Positions 46,555 to 58,037 of a stretch of 64,000 nt of DNA are shown piece by piece (the first letter of the stretch is position 1; each line of letters opens with the position of its first letter). Made by a program: the position numbers and the translations under genes. The notes under the pieces are model-generated. The model was not told where the DNA came from. It ran no database searches and saw only the letters and a list, made by a program, of their open reading frames with translations. The stretch covers positions 53,098,533 through 53,162,532 of the forward strand of contig CM066987.1 of assembly GCA_033977485.1 (NCBI GenBank), in the 5' to 3' direction. Source of the DNA: Hydrangea macrophylla (lineage: Eukaryota > Streptophyta > Magnoliopsida > Cornales > Hydrangeaceae).

Positions 46555-48853
46555 TGTTGAAAAAGGTTGGTACGACTTTTTAGAAAAATTTTGAAAATGT
46601 GGGCTTTAAAATTGGTCTATGCCCAGAGAAAGAAATAAAGGAAGGGGTAGGGGTAAGGGATCACCGGCAAATGAAAAACATCCCGACAAGGGACACAATC
46701 AATATAATTTACAGTTTGCAAAGAAATTGGGGTTCACAGGGGAACGCCCAGCAACTGTGAGAAGAGCCGATCCCTTCCCACCCACTGTCCCGACAAGGGC
46801 ACATACTTTGCGGCAAGGCACGGGGTACTCACCGCGTGTTAAATAGCAATGTTCACAAGAAAATAGATAAATGACGTGCATGTCGAAAGCAGTAATTTGA
46901 CTGTCTAGTAGAATGTGAAAGAGTTACGGTAATAAGTTGTCGCGACGTCTAAAACAATTTCAACATCGAATACTAGTCGAGAATATTCATTTTGGAATTA
47001 ACCGAATTCACATTTAATTTCTTAGTAGTGCGTTTCGTTCATAAACGACTCGAGTAAATAATGCCAAAGAATAAGGAATGTGAAAGGGATCATTGTACTA
47101 AAGTTGGAGTTATCGTAAATGAATATTTAAAACTAACATCTATGGACTTATTAGAATGTGAACGCAGTCAAAAAGTAATGAACCTGAGAACTTACTAACT
47201 CGACGATTACTTTATAATTAGATTGCCAGATTCTGTGAACGTGTGTGTCTGAATCCACCAGTCGTAGTCCCTAAGTGGATACAGTTTAGGGTTCGAGATT
47301 TCGTATGCGTGTATGTATATGAGTCCAAGGATCAGTGAATATAAAAATATGCATATAAGATGAAGCTGTTATAGTTTTGAAAGAAGTGGAAGCATATATT
47401 AATATTGGTACCAACACTACTGATCCACTTAAAACTGTATGCAGATGGTTAAGTCAATTGAATTTAATCGATCCTGACTACGACGTAATGGTCAAAGTAA
47501 CTCATCTGAATAAACGAACGTAGTTCTGGAAAACCATATGCATTTCAATCTTTAAGTGCATGAATGAAACTATGTTTAGATATTTTCATAATTGTATATG
47601 CAAATGCGGACAACAGAAAATCCCTAACTTCCATCGAAGCATGTATGTACCTATGAACGTTACTTAATTTAGAGCATAGAGTTCAAGTTGAGTGCGAGTT
47701 AGGAATTAGAGCGTATACACTGAATTGAAGGGTTTGAATTTTTGGAACTTGATATAGGTCTGAGTATCGAAACCCCCAAACCCAAACCCTAATTTCTACA
47801 GTGAGCAATCAGATTTATAACAATATGAAACTATAAACTAGGGTTTGGTACAGTATGAAATTTAGGGTTCCGGGTATGCGTGTGTGTATATATGAATCTA
47901 AAAACAATCCTAAAATATTCAAACCCTAAACCTGTGATTTGGGGGTGTGGGTGTATACACTGAATTAAAGGGGTTCAAGTATACCTGCGATTTGACGATT
48001 CAAGATGAGGAAGGGGGATTTTTGCCTCGGTTTCGTGTGGATGTAGCAGCGGCGGTGAGTATGATGTTCCGGCGGCGTGGTGATGTTGTGATGAAGAACG
48101 GCGGGGGTCTGATTTTTGGGGGTGTGATCGCCTCGTGTGAGGAGGCGGGCCGACAGTGGTCGGCGAAACTGTGGTGGTAGTGGTGGTGTATGGTGGTGGT
48201 TGATGATGATGATGGGTGGTGGAAGGGGGAGAGTCAGAGGGTCGCCGGAGGTGGTGGTTGGGGGTGGAGAGAGAAGAGAGAGAGAGAATCGCAGGAGAGA
48301 GAGACGCAGAGAAAGAGAGAGAGAAGAAATCTGGAAATATTAGGGTTCAACCCGCTATTTAAAGGGAGGGAAACCTCGCGCGAGCGAACCGCACGAGCGA
48401 ACCTCGCGCGCGCGGATTCCTCCGCGAGGAAAAGCTGAGGTTTCTTTTTAGAAGCTAAAAGTAATTTTTTCTAAGGGGAAGTTTCGCGCGAGCGGGCCGC
48501 TCCCGCGAGTGCCTCGCGGGCGCGATTTCTGGCGCGAGAAAACACTGAGGGTCCCTTTAAAGATGTTCCAAAAGTTTTGGCTAAGGGGATATCTCGCGCG
48601 AGCGGACCGCGCGAGCGAGGTCTCGCGCGAGCGGGCCGCGCGCGCGAGATGCTAATTTTTCCATTTTCTTTTCTGTTTAATTGTATATATGTTATAAAAT
48701 TTAAACTTTGCATCTTCTGGGCATTTAGATGTTCAGACAATGGCCAAAAAACTACTAAATAGTGTACAAAATTCAAGAAAATTCTAACTAATGCTTGGGT
48801 TGCCTCCCAAGAAGCGCTACGTTTTACGTCGCTAGCTCGACCGATGCATGTGC
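46555..48853 (-). other. E2 region between pol and env-position ORF
   Basis: 2.3 kb without a convincing gene. Short ORFs at 46619-46846 and 47947-48438 lack motifs; the latter reads GGTGGT/GAGAGA simple sequence. The CG-rich arrays at 48366-48655 and the GGGTTGCCTCCCAAGAAGCG block (about 48793) lie at the pol end. The candidate acceptor for the env-position ORF is inside. Confidence 0.55.
48366..48655. repeat. CGCGCGAGCG arrays in E2 internal region
   Basis: Three clusters (about 48373-48430, 48484-48540 and 48591-48650), each with two to four units like CGCGCGAGCG(G/A)(A/G)CCGCGCGAGCG, spaced about 110 bp. The same unit occurs in both E2 LTRs and in E1. Confidence 0.9.
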
Positions 48854-51800
48854 TCAGTCGAGATAGACCGGATCTACCAGGTCTATAGATTCGATTTCTC
48901 TCTCTTCTGTTTCCTCGGTTCGATACGGCTTAAGCCGTTGTCCATTTACTTTAAACGGTACTCCACCATTCATATCTTGGATTTCGATCGCTCCATGCGG
49001 GAACACTTGCGTTACAATGAACGGACCGTCCCATCGGGATCGTAGCTTACCCGGGAATAATCGTAATTTCGAATTAAATAACCATACGCGTTGTCCAACT
49101 TCAAAATTCTTTCTTATAATCATTTTATCGTGAAAAGCTTTAGATCGTTCTTTGTAGATTTTCGAATTTTCATACGCTTCATTTCTCAATGCTTCAAGTT
49201 CTTGCAATTGAAGTTTTCGATGACATCCTGCCGCTTTTATATCTTGGTTAAACGTTTTTACGGCCCAATAGGATCGATGTTCGAGTTCCACCGGTAGGTG
49301 GCACGCTTTTCCAAATACTAGTCGGTACGGAGACATCCCAATAGGAGTTTTAAACGCTGTACGATATGCCCAAAGCGCATCGGTCAGTCGTTGTGACCAA
49401 TCTTTACGGTCTGGACGTACCGTTTTTTCTAATATACTTTTGACCTCTCTATTAGACACTTCAACTTGTCCTTGGGTTTGCGGATGGTATGCAGTTCCTA
49501 CTTTATGGGTGACAGAATATTTTCGGACGAGGGCTTCGAAATAACGATTACAGATATGTTTACCTCTGTCGCTTATAATCGCTCGTGGCGTACCGAATCG
49601 ACAAAATATATTATCTTTAATAAAAGAAACCACAACTTTATGGTCGTTGGTTCTCGTCGCCACTGCCTCCACCCACTTAGAAACATAGTCGACCGCGACT
49701 AAAATATATTCGAAACCACAAGACGAGGGAAACGGACCCATAAAGTCGATGCCCCAAACGTCAAATATTTCTATAATAAGGATTGGGGTCATGGGCATCG
49801 CATCACGATGTGACATGTTCCCTGTTTGTTGACAACGTACGCAGTTCTGACAGAATTCATGTGCATCTTTAAACAATGTTGGCCAATATAACCCACTTTG
49901 GAGGACTTTAGCGGCCGTACGACGGCCACCAAAGTGTCCTCCGCATTCTAGAGAATGACAAAAATTTAATATGGATTTGAATTCACTCTCCGGAACACAA
50001 CGTCGTATAATTTGATCAGAACAGTGTTTAAATAACAATGGGTCATCCCAGTAATAGTGTTTAATTTGAGAAAAGAATCGATCTTTATCTAAACGAGACC
50101 ACGTATGCGGGATATATCCCGTAGCTAAGAAATTAACGATATCGCTGAACCATGGACGATTTACGGCAGATAATGCAAATAATTGCTCGTCCGGAAATGA
50201 ATCCTGGAGAGGGGTTATATCGTTAGATTCAACTAGGATTCGCGACAAATGGTCAGCGACAACATTTTCGGAACCTTTCTTATCTCGTATTTCATAGTTG
50301 AACTCCTGTAGGAGTAAAATCCATCGAATTAGTCTCGGTTTGGTTTCTTTCTTATTCAATAAATGACGCAATGCCGCATGGTCAGTATAGACTATAACTT
50401 TTGACCCTAATAAGTACGAACGAAATTTGTCAAGGGCAAACACAACCGCAAGTAATTCTTTTTCAGTTGTTGTGTAGTTCAATTGCGCGTCATTTAGTGT
50501 TTTACTCGCATAATAAATTACGTGAGGGATTTTATTAACTTTTTGTCCTAATACCGCTCCAACGGCATAATCGGAAGCATCACACATCAATTCAAACGGT
50601 AATGACCAATCAGGAGATTGGATTACCGGAGCCGTGGATAGTAATGTTCGCAACGTTTCAAATGCCTTGAGGCACTCATTATCAAATACAAAAGGCACAT
50701 CCTTGGCGAGCAAATTGCACAAAGGTCGTGAGATCTTACTAAAATCTTTTATAAATCGTCTATAAAAACCAGCATGACCTAGAAAGGAACGAATCTGACG
50801 AATGGATGACGGCGGTGGAAGTTTATCAATTAGTTCAATTTCGCCTTATCTACCTCAATACCCCGTTTGGATACAACGTGACCCAAGACTATCCCCTCTT
50901 GAACCATGAAATGGCTCTTCTCCCAACTTAATACCAAATTTGCTTCCTCGCACCGGGCGAGGACTTTTGTCAGATTTTGGAGGCATTCATCGAATGTGGG
51001 TCCGAAAACGGAGAAATCGTCCATGAATACCTCGAGAAATTTCTCAACCATGTCCGAGAAAATTGCCATCATACACCGTTGAAAGGTTGCCGGTGCATTG
51101 CACAAGCCAAACGGCATACGTCGGTAAGCAAAGGTTCCGAACGGACAGGTGAACGTTGTCTTTTCTTGGTCATCGGGGTAAACGGGCACCTGGTTGTAAC
51201 CAGAGTATCCATCTAAGAAACAATAATAACTCTGACCGGACAGACGTTCTAGGATTTGATCAATAAATGGGAGAGGGAAATGATCCTTACGAGTCATCAT
51301 GTTAAGTTTTCTATAGTCAATGCAAACCCGCCAACCGGTAGTTTGACGGGTGGGTATAAGGACTCCCTTTTCGTTGGGTACAACCGTGATACCTGATTTC
51401 TTTGGGACAACCTGAGTTGGGCTGACCCAATTACTATCGGAGATCGGGTATATAATACCGGCATCTAAGAGTTTAATCACTTCCTTCATAACCACTTCTT
51501 TCATGTTAGGGTTGAGACGTCATTGCATTTCCCTAGATGGTTTAGCATTTTCTTCTAAATTTATCCTATGCATGCAAACTGACGGGTCAATTCCTTTTAG
51601 ATCAGCGACCGTCCATCCAATCGCCTTTTTATGATTACCTAGAACCTTTATTAGTTGTACTTCCTGACTTTCAGTTAAATTTGACGCGATTATAACAGGA
51701 AGGGTTGCGTTCGTTCCTAGGAATGCATATTTTAAAGAATCCGGCAACGGCTTAAGTTCGAGTGTTGGAGGATAATCAATGGATGGTAGGGCCGGTTCAT

Positions 51801-52326
51801 GTGCAAGAGGCGGTAAAGCTTCTGTTTTAGGCTTCCATGAAAGTGCATTGGTTGTGTTTACTGATTCCAATAGAGTATTTACATCTTCAATATTTGTGTC
51901 AATGTTGAAATCATTAAAATTAAAATGTGATAAGCACGCTTCCAACGCTTCCTTAGTCAACATAAAAGGCGCTGCCTCTTCGACTAATTCATCTATTAAG
52001 TCTATGGCATAGCAATCTGCCTCTTCATCATCTCTATATGGTTGGTTAGATGCATTGAAGACGTTAAGACGCACGGTCATGTTACCAAAAGTTATATCCA
52101 TCACATCAGTCCTACAGTTAATAATTGAATTAGCGGTAGCTAGGAAAGGGCGTCCTAGAATGACTGGAACTTGTTTACTAGCATCTAGGACAGGTTCGGT
52201 GTCTAGTACGATGAAATCGACCGGATAATAGCATCTATCAACTTTGACCAATACATCCTCTACTACCCCCCGTGGAACTTTAATTGACCTATCGGCTAAT
52301 TGTAAGGTGGCTGCAGTCGGTTTCAG
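48854..52326 (-). pseudogene. E2 pol: protease end, reverse transcriptase, RNase H, integrase (damaged)
   Basis: Continues from gag-protease. A TAA at 52327-52329 follows the protease start. 52251-51520 encodes the rest of the protease (VILGRPFLATA) and a linker; a TGA at about 51520, in CGA context, precedes the RT at 51504-50830 (VCIDYRKLN, RMPFGLCNAPATFQ, catalytic FMDDFSVFG). A one-base frameshift near 50835 then separates 50722-48854: RNase H ([24 protein letters not shown]), integrase zinc finger (H..H, CVRCQ) and DDE core ([25 protein letters not shown]), and the integrase C-terminal domain. So two stops and one frameshift against the intact E2 env-position ORF; this copy cannot make its own RT. 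The role in life would be reverse transcription and integration. Confidence 0.88.
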
Positions 52327-54519
52327 TTATCCTAAACCCAAATGTTCATACACTGAATAGGGTATCAAATTCACACTCGCACCTAAATCAAGAAGAGCCC
52401 GGTGAATGTATTTATCACCAATGTGACAAACGATGGTTGGAGTACCCGGGTCTTTATATTTGAGAGTGTTAGTGTTAAACAGGGAGCTAACCTTTTCTGT
52501 TAGGAACACTTTCTTAGATAAATGGTTTCTAGACTTCCTCTTCTGAGTGCATAGATCCTTTAAGAACTTAGCATACGGGGGTATCTGTTTAATCGCATCT
52601 AGTAGTGGAATATTGATTTTGACTTCTTTAAATATTTCAAGAATATCTTCCGGTTTCGTGCTTTTTCTAGTGAAGTGAGCCGGGGCTTCCCCGCTCGGTG
52701 GAAATGGCATCCTAGGCACATAATCGGAAGGGTTTACCGCTTTAGATGTTTTATTTGATATCAAAGGGTTAGCGTCTTTTGAAACCGGAGTAGAATTCTC
52801 TTCCTTTTCACCCTTTTCCTTTTCTTTATCTTTATCTTTCCTAGCCTCAGGAGGAGGTACGACCTCCTCGGGACGTTCAGTTGTCCTTGTTGAGACAGCG
52901 TTAACCTGATCACTCGCCGAACTCACCTCATACTGACCTTTAGGATTTTGCACAGGTTGACTTGGTAATTTTCCCTCATTACGTCGATTCAATGTATTAG
53001 CTAATTGTCCCATTTGGGACTCTAACTTCGCTATAGATTGCGTATGGGAATTTACAAGTTGAGATTGCGATTGTGATTGGGCCTCTAAGGTCTTTAATGA
53101 TGCCAACACGCTCTCTTCGAAAGTTTTATCCCTAGAAGGATTAGCACGGAAGGAGGGCTGTTGGTATTGATTTGGTTGATTCGGAGGCTGCTGATACTGA
53201 TTAGACTGTGGTTTATACGCATTAGGAAAATTAGTTGTATCAGGTTTCGAATACGGCTTCTCACTATTGGAGTTCCATGACAGGTTCGGATGAGGTCCCC
53301 AGGTCGTATTTGGTTTATAACCCGTGGGGTTATAATTCGGTCGTTGGAACTGTTGAACCGCATTTATATGTTGTTCCACAAATTCCGGGAACTGGGATGC
53401 GGACGGACATGCTAATGTTGAATGTGACGAATCTGAGCATAACTGGCATACTTCAGCAGAAGGAGGTGGGCCTTGCATGCGGCCCATCATCATAAGTTGG
53501 TCCATTTTTCTATTTAGTTCTTGAATTTCGTACGAATGATTAGACTCAACTTTCGCTTCTCTCTTTGGATTAGGTAGAAGGTGTCCTTCAGGTCGTACGG
53601 ATACCGCTTGATGCATAGAGTTTTCACTTAATGTTTCAAATATCTTCCATGCCTCATCGGCACTCTTGTGGAGGAACGTCCCCGCACAAATAGCATCGAT
53701 GGTATTTCGAACGGTAGGAATTAATCCTTCATAAAAGACTTGCACCAGCTGCCATTTGGGTATCTGGTGATGAGGGCAAGAACGGAGAAGTTCTTTAAAT
53801 TGTTCCCATGTATCGTAAAGTGTCTCCCCATCTTGCATTGTAAAATTAGTTATTGACTTTCTAATCTGATTCGTTCTAGTTATGGGGAAGAATTTTTGTA
53901 GGAACACCGTTTGCAACTCATCCCATGTTCTTATTGAATTTGGCTCCAACGATTGGAGCCAGTACTTCGCCTTATCTTTAAGTGAAAACGGGAATAGGCG
54001 CATTTTTAACTCATCATCCGTTAAGTTCTGAATTTTTAAAGTCGCACAGATACCCTGAAATTCGCCCAGATGGTTATACGGGTCTTCCTTAACACGCCCG
54101 TGAAATGACGGCAGGAGCGCAATAGTTGAGGATTTGATTTCAAAATGAGCTGCCGTCACTTCCGACAATGCAATACACGACGGTGGCGTGTAGGCCGTAG
54201 GAGTGAAATAGTCCTTTAATGGTGGTGGTGGGGGTATGTTCAGATTATCCCCCTCATTCCGATTATTCCCATTATTCTGGTTATTTCCAAAATCGGCCAT
54301 CGGAATAGGTTCGATTTTTATTGTCTTAGTTTTTCTTAAACGATTACGCGTACTACGGATTTCTAATTCAAATGAAGATGACGGTTCAGGTGTGGACTCG
54401 TCGTCCAACATCAACCAAGCTCTCAAAGCTTGGGCTGATGACCTACAGCCTCTAAGTGTACGTTCAAGTTCGAGATTAAGCGGATTCAATTTAGGTTTAG
54501 TTGAACGAGTTCCAAACAT
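52327..54519 (-). CDS. E2 Gag and start of protease (730 aa)
   Basis: ATG at 54519 (MFGTRSTKPKLNP), intact. N-terminal acidic/basic region with IPPPPPLKDYF, then the gag domain (LPSFHGRVKEDPYNHL, KAKYWLQSLEPN, FLQKFFPITRTNQ, WEQFKELLRSCPHHQ), a CCHC knuckle (CQLCSDSSHSTLAC), a long Gln/Pro/Asn-rich linker, and the protease start (ALLDLGASVNLIP, active Asp). Gag makes the particle core. The frame ends at TAA 52327-52329 after the protease flap region, where E1 has Glu. E1 gag is clearly homologous and co-linear. Confidence 0.88.
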   Translation of the reverse strand: MFGTRSTKPKLNPLNLELERTLRGCRSSAQALRAWLMLDDESTPEPSSSFELEIRSTRNRLRKTKTIKIEPIPMADFGNNQNNGNNRNEGDNLNIPPPPPLKDYFTPTAYTPPSCIALSEVTAAHFEIKSSTIALLPSFHGRVKEDPYNHLGEFQGICATLKIQNLTDDELKMRLFPFSLKDKAKYWLQSLEPNSIRTWDELQTVFLQKFFPITRTNQIRKSITNFTMQDGETLYDTWEQFKELLRSCPHHQIPKWQLVQVFYEGLIPTVRNTIDAICAGTFLHKSADEAWKIFETLSENSMHQAVSVRPEGHLLPNPKREAKVESNHSYEIQELNRKMDQLMMMGRMQGPPPSAEVCQLCSDSSHSTLACPSASQFPEFVEQHINAVQQFQRPNYNPTGYKPNTTWGPHPNLSWNSNSEKPYSKPDTTNFPNAYKPQSNQYQQPPNQPNQYQQPSFRANPSRDKTFEESVLASLKTLEAQSQSQSQLVNSHTQSIAKLESQMGQLANTLNRRNEGKLPSQPVQNPKGQYEVSSASDQVNAVSTRTTERPEEVVPPPEARKDKDKEKEKGEKEENSTPVSKDANPLISNKTSKAVNPSDYVPRMPFPPSGEAPAHFTRKSTKPEDILEIFKEVKINIPLLDAIKQIPPYAKFLKDLCTQKRKSRNHLSKKVFLTEKVSSLFNTNTLKYKDPGTPTIVCHIGDKYIHRALLDLGASVNLIPYSVYEHLGLG

Positions 54520-54994
54520 ACACTAAGGGTTGACTCAATAAAACAATAAAAACAAAAATAGCTACGCTAATAACCAAGCATGCAAGCACACAAGACTAAT
54601 ATGATGCATGAAATTATCCTGTAATGTAATGACCGCGTCAAGCCCAGCGCCCCGGGTTTCCTAGCTAATGCAGTGCTCACTCCACACCTACCCTAATGCA
54701 AGTATTGCGTCTCAGCGCCCTGACTTACAGTGGTTGATGCAAAATTTAAAAACTTAGCGAATTTACTTGTTTTTTGATTTTTATTGCAATTTTCTTTTCA
54801 GGTTCGCGTAAGCTCCGTTGACGTGCACAACTGCTCCACTCGATCTTGCTAGAATTGACGGTTTGAGATCTGTAGAACAAGAATAATTTTAGCGACTCTA
54901 AAATGAAACTAAAACAAAAAAAATAAAAAGGAAACTAATATTTACTAACTAAGTAAATTACGATTCTAATAATTAACGGCAAAAGTTATTTCAA
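54520..54994 (-). other. E2 leader with conserved splice-donor-like site
   Basis: Carries the same conserved block as E1 (about 54628-54674) and CACTGTAAGTCAGGGCGCTG on the coding strand (GTAAGT at 54728-54723). Confidence 0.7.
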
Positions 54995-55012
54995 TCCCCG
55001 GCAACGGCGCCA
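54995..55012 (-). other. E2 primer binding site (tRNA-Asp)
   Basis: Plus strand TCCCCGGCAACGGCGCCA, the 3' end of tRNA-Asp, five bases from the LTR start at 55018. Same spacing as in E1. Confidence 0.92.
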
Positions 55013-55017
55013 AAAAT

Positions 55018-56411
55018 TGATCTCGTCAGAATCAAGATATAAAAGTATGCTTATTTATGCTTTACTTTCAAAAGATTTGTAGTGTGGAAAGTAGAGGTCG
55101 AACCCACAGAGATTGTTAACTTTTAATCCTTTAATTACTAAAATCTAATCTATCTAGTTATAAGAAAATCGGAAGTTGAATTGATTTAGGTTTTTATTAT
55201 CACTACTACTTTAAACTGTGAAATTTTAGAATTAAGATCTAGAATTAAATCTAAGTAATACTTAAATGCAAAATTGGAAATTGGTTTAAATATATGGAGA
55301 TGAGATCTAGGATTACAAATCCACCACTAATTATGCATTGAGGGTCTATACTTCTTATTCTAAGTTCTATGTTTGGATAGTTATGATCTATTGTAGCTAC
55401 AAGCCCAATAGTATCGTCAAGAAGATATCGTTAGTTTAATCTAAACATAATCCATCTACGGTTCACATGAATCATCTACCTATAACTAGGGTGTAGCATA
55501 ACTCATCTTTCCTAAGCATGGATTATAAAAGATGTAAACATCACAATCAAATAAGCACCATTGTATGTAAATACTCCTATCAATCACAGAAATCAAGGAC
55601 TATTGAGTTCAATAAGCATAAGGAAAAATCTAAGACAAGAATAGATCCAAAATACTCTTGATTATTAACATTAAAAACTAATTATATAAAATCCACCAAC
55701 ATACAATCACTATCCCAAAACATAAAATCTTAAAATAGAAAAGCATAGAATCCCCCTTTACATAGCTAGGGTTTCATTGAAACCCTAGATTAGGAGTTTA
55801 GTGGCTCATGATGGGTGAAAGCATGAAGATGGAGTTGATGTAAGCCATTAGAAACCTTCAAGCTTGCTCTTCCCTTTCCTCTTGCCAACAATGAATGTAT
55901 GTGAATGGATCTCTAGATGTGTAACCCCTTCCAAACATAAAAACTAGATATATATAGAGTTTAGAAGAGATTCTCCAAGCTTTTTTCCCCCGAAACGGAT
56001 TAAAACAAGTGTTATTTGCAATCTGGACGTTTTCAAGCAATTTCGTCTGCACAGGACTCTTTAGAATACTGAAATACGCAACTTTGGTTTTTACACATAT
56101 CGCGCGAGCGGGTCGCGCGAGCGCGACATTTGGCATCTCGCGCGCGCGGATCGCGCGAGCGATTTATGGGGTTTCGCGCGAGCGGATCGCGCGAGCGATT
56201 CTCAGATTTTCGCGCCCGCGGACCGCGCGCGCGATGTGTCTTTTTCTGCTTCTTTCTTCCTGCTTTTTCACCTATTTTGACCCGATCTCCTTGTTTTCTT
56301 CTAAAACCTGCTAGAAAATAGAAAATAAAGTAAAATAACATAAAAACAGGATAAAAACGACTAACAAATGTGAGTTAAGGCGTATAATTGGGATTTGTTC
56401 TCTCCCGATCA
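55018..56411 (-). repeat. E2 5' LTR
   Basis: 1394 bp. Minus-strand promoter: TATATATA at 55956-55949; about 144 bp upstream of it (56100-56236) lies the CG-rich array. The telobox palindrome (55766-55788) lies downstream of the TATA box, in the transcribed part. The LTR is longer than its partner mainly because the CG array is longer. Confidence 0.93.
56100..56236. repeat. CGCGCGAGCG array in the E2 5' LTR
   Basis: Four evenly spaced pairs of decamers (type CGCGCGAGCGgaTCGCGCGAGCG), about 35-37 bp per period, with AT-rich 11-12 bp spacers (ACATTTGGCAT, TTATGGGGTTT, TCTCAGATTTT). The other LTR lacks parts of it. Confidence 0.92.
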
Positions 56412-56416
56412 TATAT

Positions 56417-56956
56417 ATATATATTTCAAGATATGGACGGTTTCAAGATATAATAGATTTATCAATTTATGGAAATAAACTGGTAAATTTTACCAGATTA
56501 ATATTTATCAGATTTCCTACCTTATCTAGAAGACCTTCTGGCCGCTATAAATCAACAGGCAGGCCAAGCTTTCAAAGCACTCCGCGTCTCTTCGAAAAAG
56601 CATTCAACCATGCATTCTTAGCGTTCTTAGTTTTAGGCAAATAAAAAGCATCTTTTTTATTTTCTTAGCTTTTCAATTACATCCTTGTAATTTCTTTCTT
56701 ATTAATTAAATAAAATCTGCTTTTATTTAATTTCTTTTGTGTCTTTTCATCACTTGTATGGCTTGTATGCTTCAATACTGCCATAGGACCTTAGGCCAAG
56801 GGTACTTTCCTACTTGGTCATCACAATCACCCGATAGAAGTCAAATTTTCAAACCTTGTGTATCACTCACACAAGTGCTTTAGGAAATTTTGTGTTAATT
56901 AGTTTGGGTCTACCTCACAAGGCTCTGGCACGCCCGAACAACAATTACAGCAAACA
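56417..56956 (+). repeat. LTR-B of CT, right part
   Basis: 540 bp completing LTR-B to 1617 bp, the same length as LTR-C. TATA box TATAAAT at 56546-56552. 56412-56416 is the TATAT duplication copy. Confidence 0.92.
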
Positions 56957-56986
56957 ATTTGGCACGCCCGGTGGGACAGCCAAGTG

Positions 56987-58037
56987 ATGAGCCATGCACA
57001 CACTGAAGCATGGCTACACTTTTACAACAACCAGATTGGTTGGCGGAACGAGTCAATACGCCAACTTCGCGAAGAAATCTATCGTCTCTACAACGATGGA
57101 TATTGGAATGAAACTGGTCATCTTTATAATGAGATAGACCGTTTTGAGGCCGACATGCGATTTTTTAATCTAGAAATCGGCCTCCTCAAAGCTTCGAGTG
57201 GAGCTGATGAACCGCCGCCCGAGGGAAATTCGTTCATGTCTCTAGACGAGAAAGAAACTACTTTGTGACAACATTCATCGTGCTCTTGAAGATATGAAGG
57301 CGCACTCGAGAGAACAACATGCAAGGCTTAGCCGGTTTGAAGAAGACACTAAAGCAAGCCTGGCAATACTAGAGGCTCAAGGGCAAAAGATCGAGCAATT
57401 CTTAAAGTCACGACAACGGCCCGAGAAGGCCGATGTTACCACTCTAAATCAAGAGACCGGTGTCTCTGGTCATCTTGATTCCACGCTGTCCAAGCCGCTC
57501 GGGGGGCAAGAAGACGGCGAAAAAATAATTTTTGAGGAAAGGCCGAAAATTGTTATTTCGGCCATAGAGCTCCTCCCCAACGTTGAAGAAGGTGACGAAG
57601 CACTCGGGGGGCAAATTCAAGATGAGCCTCACAATTCTGTTGAGGCCGAGGAGGAAGAGTATGATAGGCCGAGTGATCCCGAATCGGCCATAGAGCCTCC
57701 TAGTGATGAGGAGGACGATGATGAAGACCACATTACTGACGAAGAAATTGGTGATGAACCGCTCGGGGGGCAAGCTTCGCAGAGACCGGTTAATGCTAAA
57801 TCGGTCCATGAAGTTTTTAAAAATATTCCTTTGAGGAAACTCAGCCTCAAGGAATTGTTCAAATCTATCGGTCTCTTTGTAGTGACCGATTATTATTTTT
57901 ATTTTAAGCCAATTAATTATTTGGCTTGGGTTAATTTACATCCACGTTGGCTGTGTGGATGTCACCAAAAATTAGCTATTATTTGGTGGTTGTTTTGGCA
58001 CCAATATTACTATCAAGAAGGACTGAAAAGCTCCTGA
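56987..58037 (+). pseudogene. Orphan acidic ORF of CT, frameshifted copy
   Basis: Second copy of the 39112-40182 ORF. A 20 bp deletion at about 57249-57250 (relative to about 39372-39391) shifts the frame, and the first piece ends at 57268. The remainder reads open from 57294 to 58037. Other differences are single residues (for example Cys/Tyr, Glu/Lys, Leu/Trp). Several of the roughly ten differences are replacements. Confidence 0.88.

Larger units (their letters stand above)
41743..56411 (-). mobile_element. E2: complete Athila-type LTR retrotransposon (14,669 bp)
   Basis: LTRs 41743-43110 and 55018-56411 (5 bp inverted termini TGATC/GATCA), duplication TATAT at 41738-41742 and 56412-56416, tRNA-Asp PBS, gag, damaged pol, env-position ORF and polypurine tract. 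The LTRs differ by about six to ten substitutions and by indels in the CG-rich array, about 99% identity by eye, so insertion is recent. The MDDFSVFG polymerase motif, tRNA-Asp primer and post-pol ORF fit the Athila clade. Confidence 0.93.

Noticed and set aside
56100..56236. Evenly spaced CG-rich repeats considered as a CRISPR array
   Set aside because: Units are short and imperfect, spacers are short and similar in each copy, and the setting is a plant LTR.
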